A stretch of DNA of 6,643 nucleotides from an uncultured Pseudomonadota bacterium (GTDB taxonomy: Bacteria; Myxococcota_A; UBA796; GCA-2862545), in the NCBI GenBank assembly GCA_937891875.1, contig CALATR010001292.1:1-6643 (forward strand), read 5' to 3'. Of this stretch, positions 6,131 through 6,643 are shown in pieces. The position numbers and the translations under genes were made by a program. Position 1 is the first letter of the stretch, and the number at the start of each line of letters is the position of its first letter. The notes below the pieces were generated by a model that ran no database searches, was not told the DNA's origin, and was given only the letters and a program-made list of their open reading frames with translations.

Positions 6131-6168
6131 ACGCGACCTCGCGCGCTCGGCGCCTGCACGGCCAACCC

Positions 6169-6643
6169 TCAGCGCGTCGTGCACCGGGCGACGTGGTCGA
6201 TGATGTCGATGCGGGAGAGCACGCCGACGAGCTTGCCCTCGTCGAGGACCAGGGCCAGGCGCATGCGGCGCATCAGGTCCGAGAGCACGGCGACCTCGGT
6301 GTCGGGGCTGACCGTGCAGAAGCTGGCGTCGGCGAGGTCTCCGGCGCGGGCCTTGACCGGACCCTGGTGCAGGGCGGCTTCGAGCAGGCGGTTCTCGTGG
6401 ATGACGCCGACCGTCTTGTCGCCGCGCATGACCGGCATCGCGGAGATGCCGTGGAGCTTGAGCAGGCCGATCGCCTCGGTCGCGGTGACGTCCTCCGAGA
6501 CCGTGATCGGCTCGCGGGGCCCGAGGTGGGCGAGGATGTCGGCGACCGTGCCCAGGCTGACCGCGGGCTCGGTGAAGCCGTTCTCGTCCATCCAGGTGTC
6601 GTTGTAGATCTTCGAGAGGTAGCGGCTGCCGCTGTCCGGCAGG
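6169..6643 (-). CDS. cbs: Cystathionine beta-synthase, C-terminal part with Bateman (CBS-pair) domain; 5' end outside window
   Basis: The gene enters from the right edge and ends in TGA at 6171-6169, so about 157 C-terminal residues are visible. They begin LPDSGSRYLSKIYNDTW, then MDENGF, the hallmark end of the PLP-dependent catalytic domain of cystathionine beta-synthase (LPD.GrrYlsk.ynDeWM...GF). Two CBS domains follow: the first from about GTVADIL to LLEAAL (contains ITVSEDVTATEAIGLL and GISAMPV), the second from KARAGDL to DHVA (contains FCTVSPDTEVAVL and GVLSRIDIIDHVA). The enzyme condenses serine (or O-acetylserine in some bacteria) with homocysteine to cystathionine in the cytosol; the CBS pair usually has a regulatory role and in animal enzymes binds S-adenosylmethionine. 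The ATG at 6591 is internal, not a start. The next gene on the strand supplies the following pathway step, so the two form a reverse transsulfuration pair, although 298 bp separate them. Confidence 0.94.
   Translation of the reverse strand, partial: LPDSGSRYLSKIYNDTWMDENGFTEPAVSLGTVADILAHLGPREPITVSEDVTATEAIGLLKLHGISAMPVMRGDKTVGVIHENRLLEAALHQGPVKARAGDLADASFCTVSPDTEVAVLSDLMRRMRLALVLDEGKLVGVLSRIDIIDHVARCTTR

Larger units (their letters stand above)
5871..6168. other. Intergenic region between cbs and the gamma-lyase gene, mostly a compound inverted repeat
   Basis: These 298 bp contain no supportable gene. From right to left they hold a perfect 7-bp hairpin just after the cbs stop (6112-6130), one heptamer array (6074-6107), a less GC-rich core (5985-6073) with its own 7-bp inverted repeat (5997-6003 with 6032-6038), a second heptamer array in the opposite orientation (5952-5986), and about 75 bp of leader before the gamma-lyase ATG. 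I could not find a convincing -35/-10 pair on the minus strand, so whether the gamma-lyase gene has its own promoter here is undecided. Confidence 0.8.

Noticed and set aside
4362..6131. A 589-codon plus-strand open frame opposite the gamma-lyase gene.
   Set aside because: It is the antisense shadow of a clear PLP enzyme and of the lipoprotein, and its end is only translated repeat sequence.
6036..6131. A 31-codon plus-strand frame starting MSWFKRLFSVLRP inside the repeat element.
   Set aside because: Its second half is translated heptamer repeat, there is no convincing ribosome-binding site, and its codon use differs from the neighbours. It could be revisited if copies of the element preserve it.

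Overview
The window is very GC-rich, with G/C in most third codon positions. It carries seven protein-coding genes, two of them cut by the window ends, and no tRNA, rRNA, CRISPR array, transposase or integrase that I can recognise. The combination of a PlsB-type acyltransferase, a cysteine-rich lipoprotein, a short-signal-peptide secreted protein and a cbs plus gamma-lyase pair fits a high-GC Gram-negative bacterium such as a Myxococcota/'Deltaproteobacteria' lineage. That placement is an inference.

Layout: six genes lie on the minus strand, so they are read from the right end to the left. (1) The C-terminal third of cystathionine beta-synthase (6643 to 6169). (2) A 298-bp intergenic region built around two inverted arrays of a 7-nt repeat. 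(3) A complete Cys/Met-metabolism PLP enzyme, most likely cystathionine gamma-lyase (5870 to 4689). (4) A small cysteine-rich lipoprotein (4606 to 4235). (5) A full-length glycerol-3-phosphate 1-O-acyltransferase PlsB (4143 to 1603). (6) A small membrane protein whose ATG overlaps the plsB stop by 4 nt (1606 to 1205). (7) A secreted protein with a histidine cluster at its mature N-terminus (1132 to 323). On the plus strand, the end of a DUF6714-like gene enters from the left and stops at 332, overlapping the secreted-protein gene tail-to-tail by 10 bp.

Function: genes 1 and 3 together make the reverse transsulfuration route (homocysteine + serine to cystathionine to cysteine). PlsB catalyses the first acylation of glycerol-3-phosphate in membrane phospholipid synthesis; the coupled membrane protein could be a partner, but nothing in its sequence shows a function. 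The lipoprotein and the His-rich protein are uncharacterised envelope proteins.

The most unusual structure is the inverted heptamer element between cbs and the gamma-lyase gene. No obviously novel defence or mobile system is visible; the remainder is ordinary chromosomal housekeeping plus lineage-specific envelope genes.
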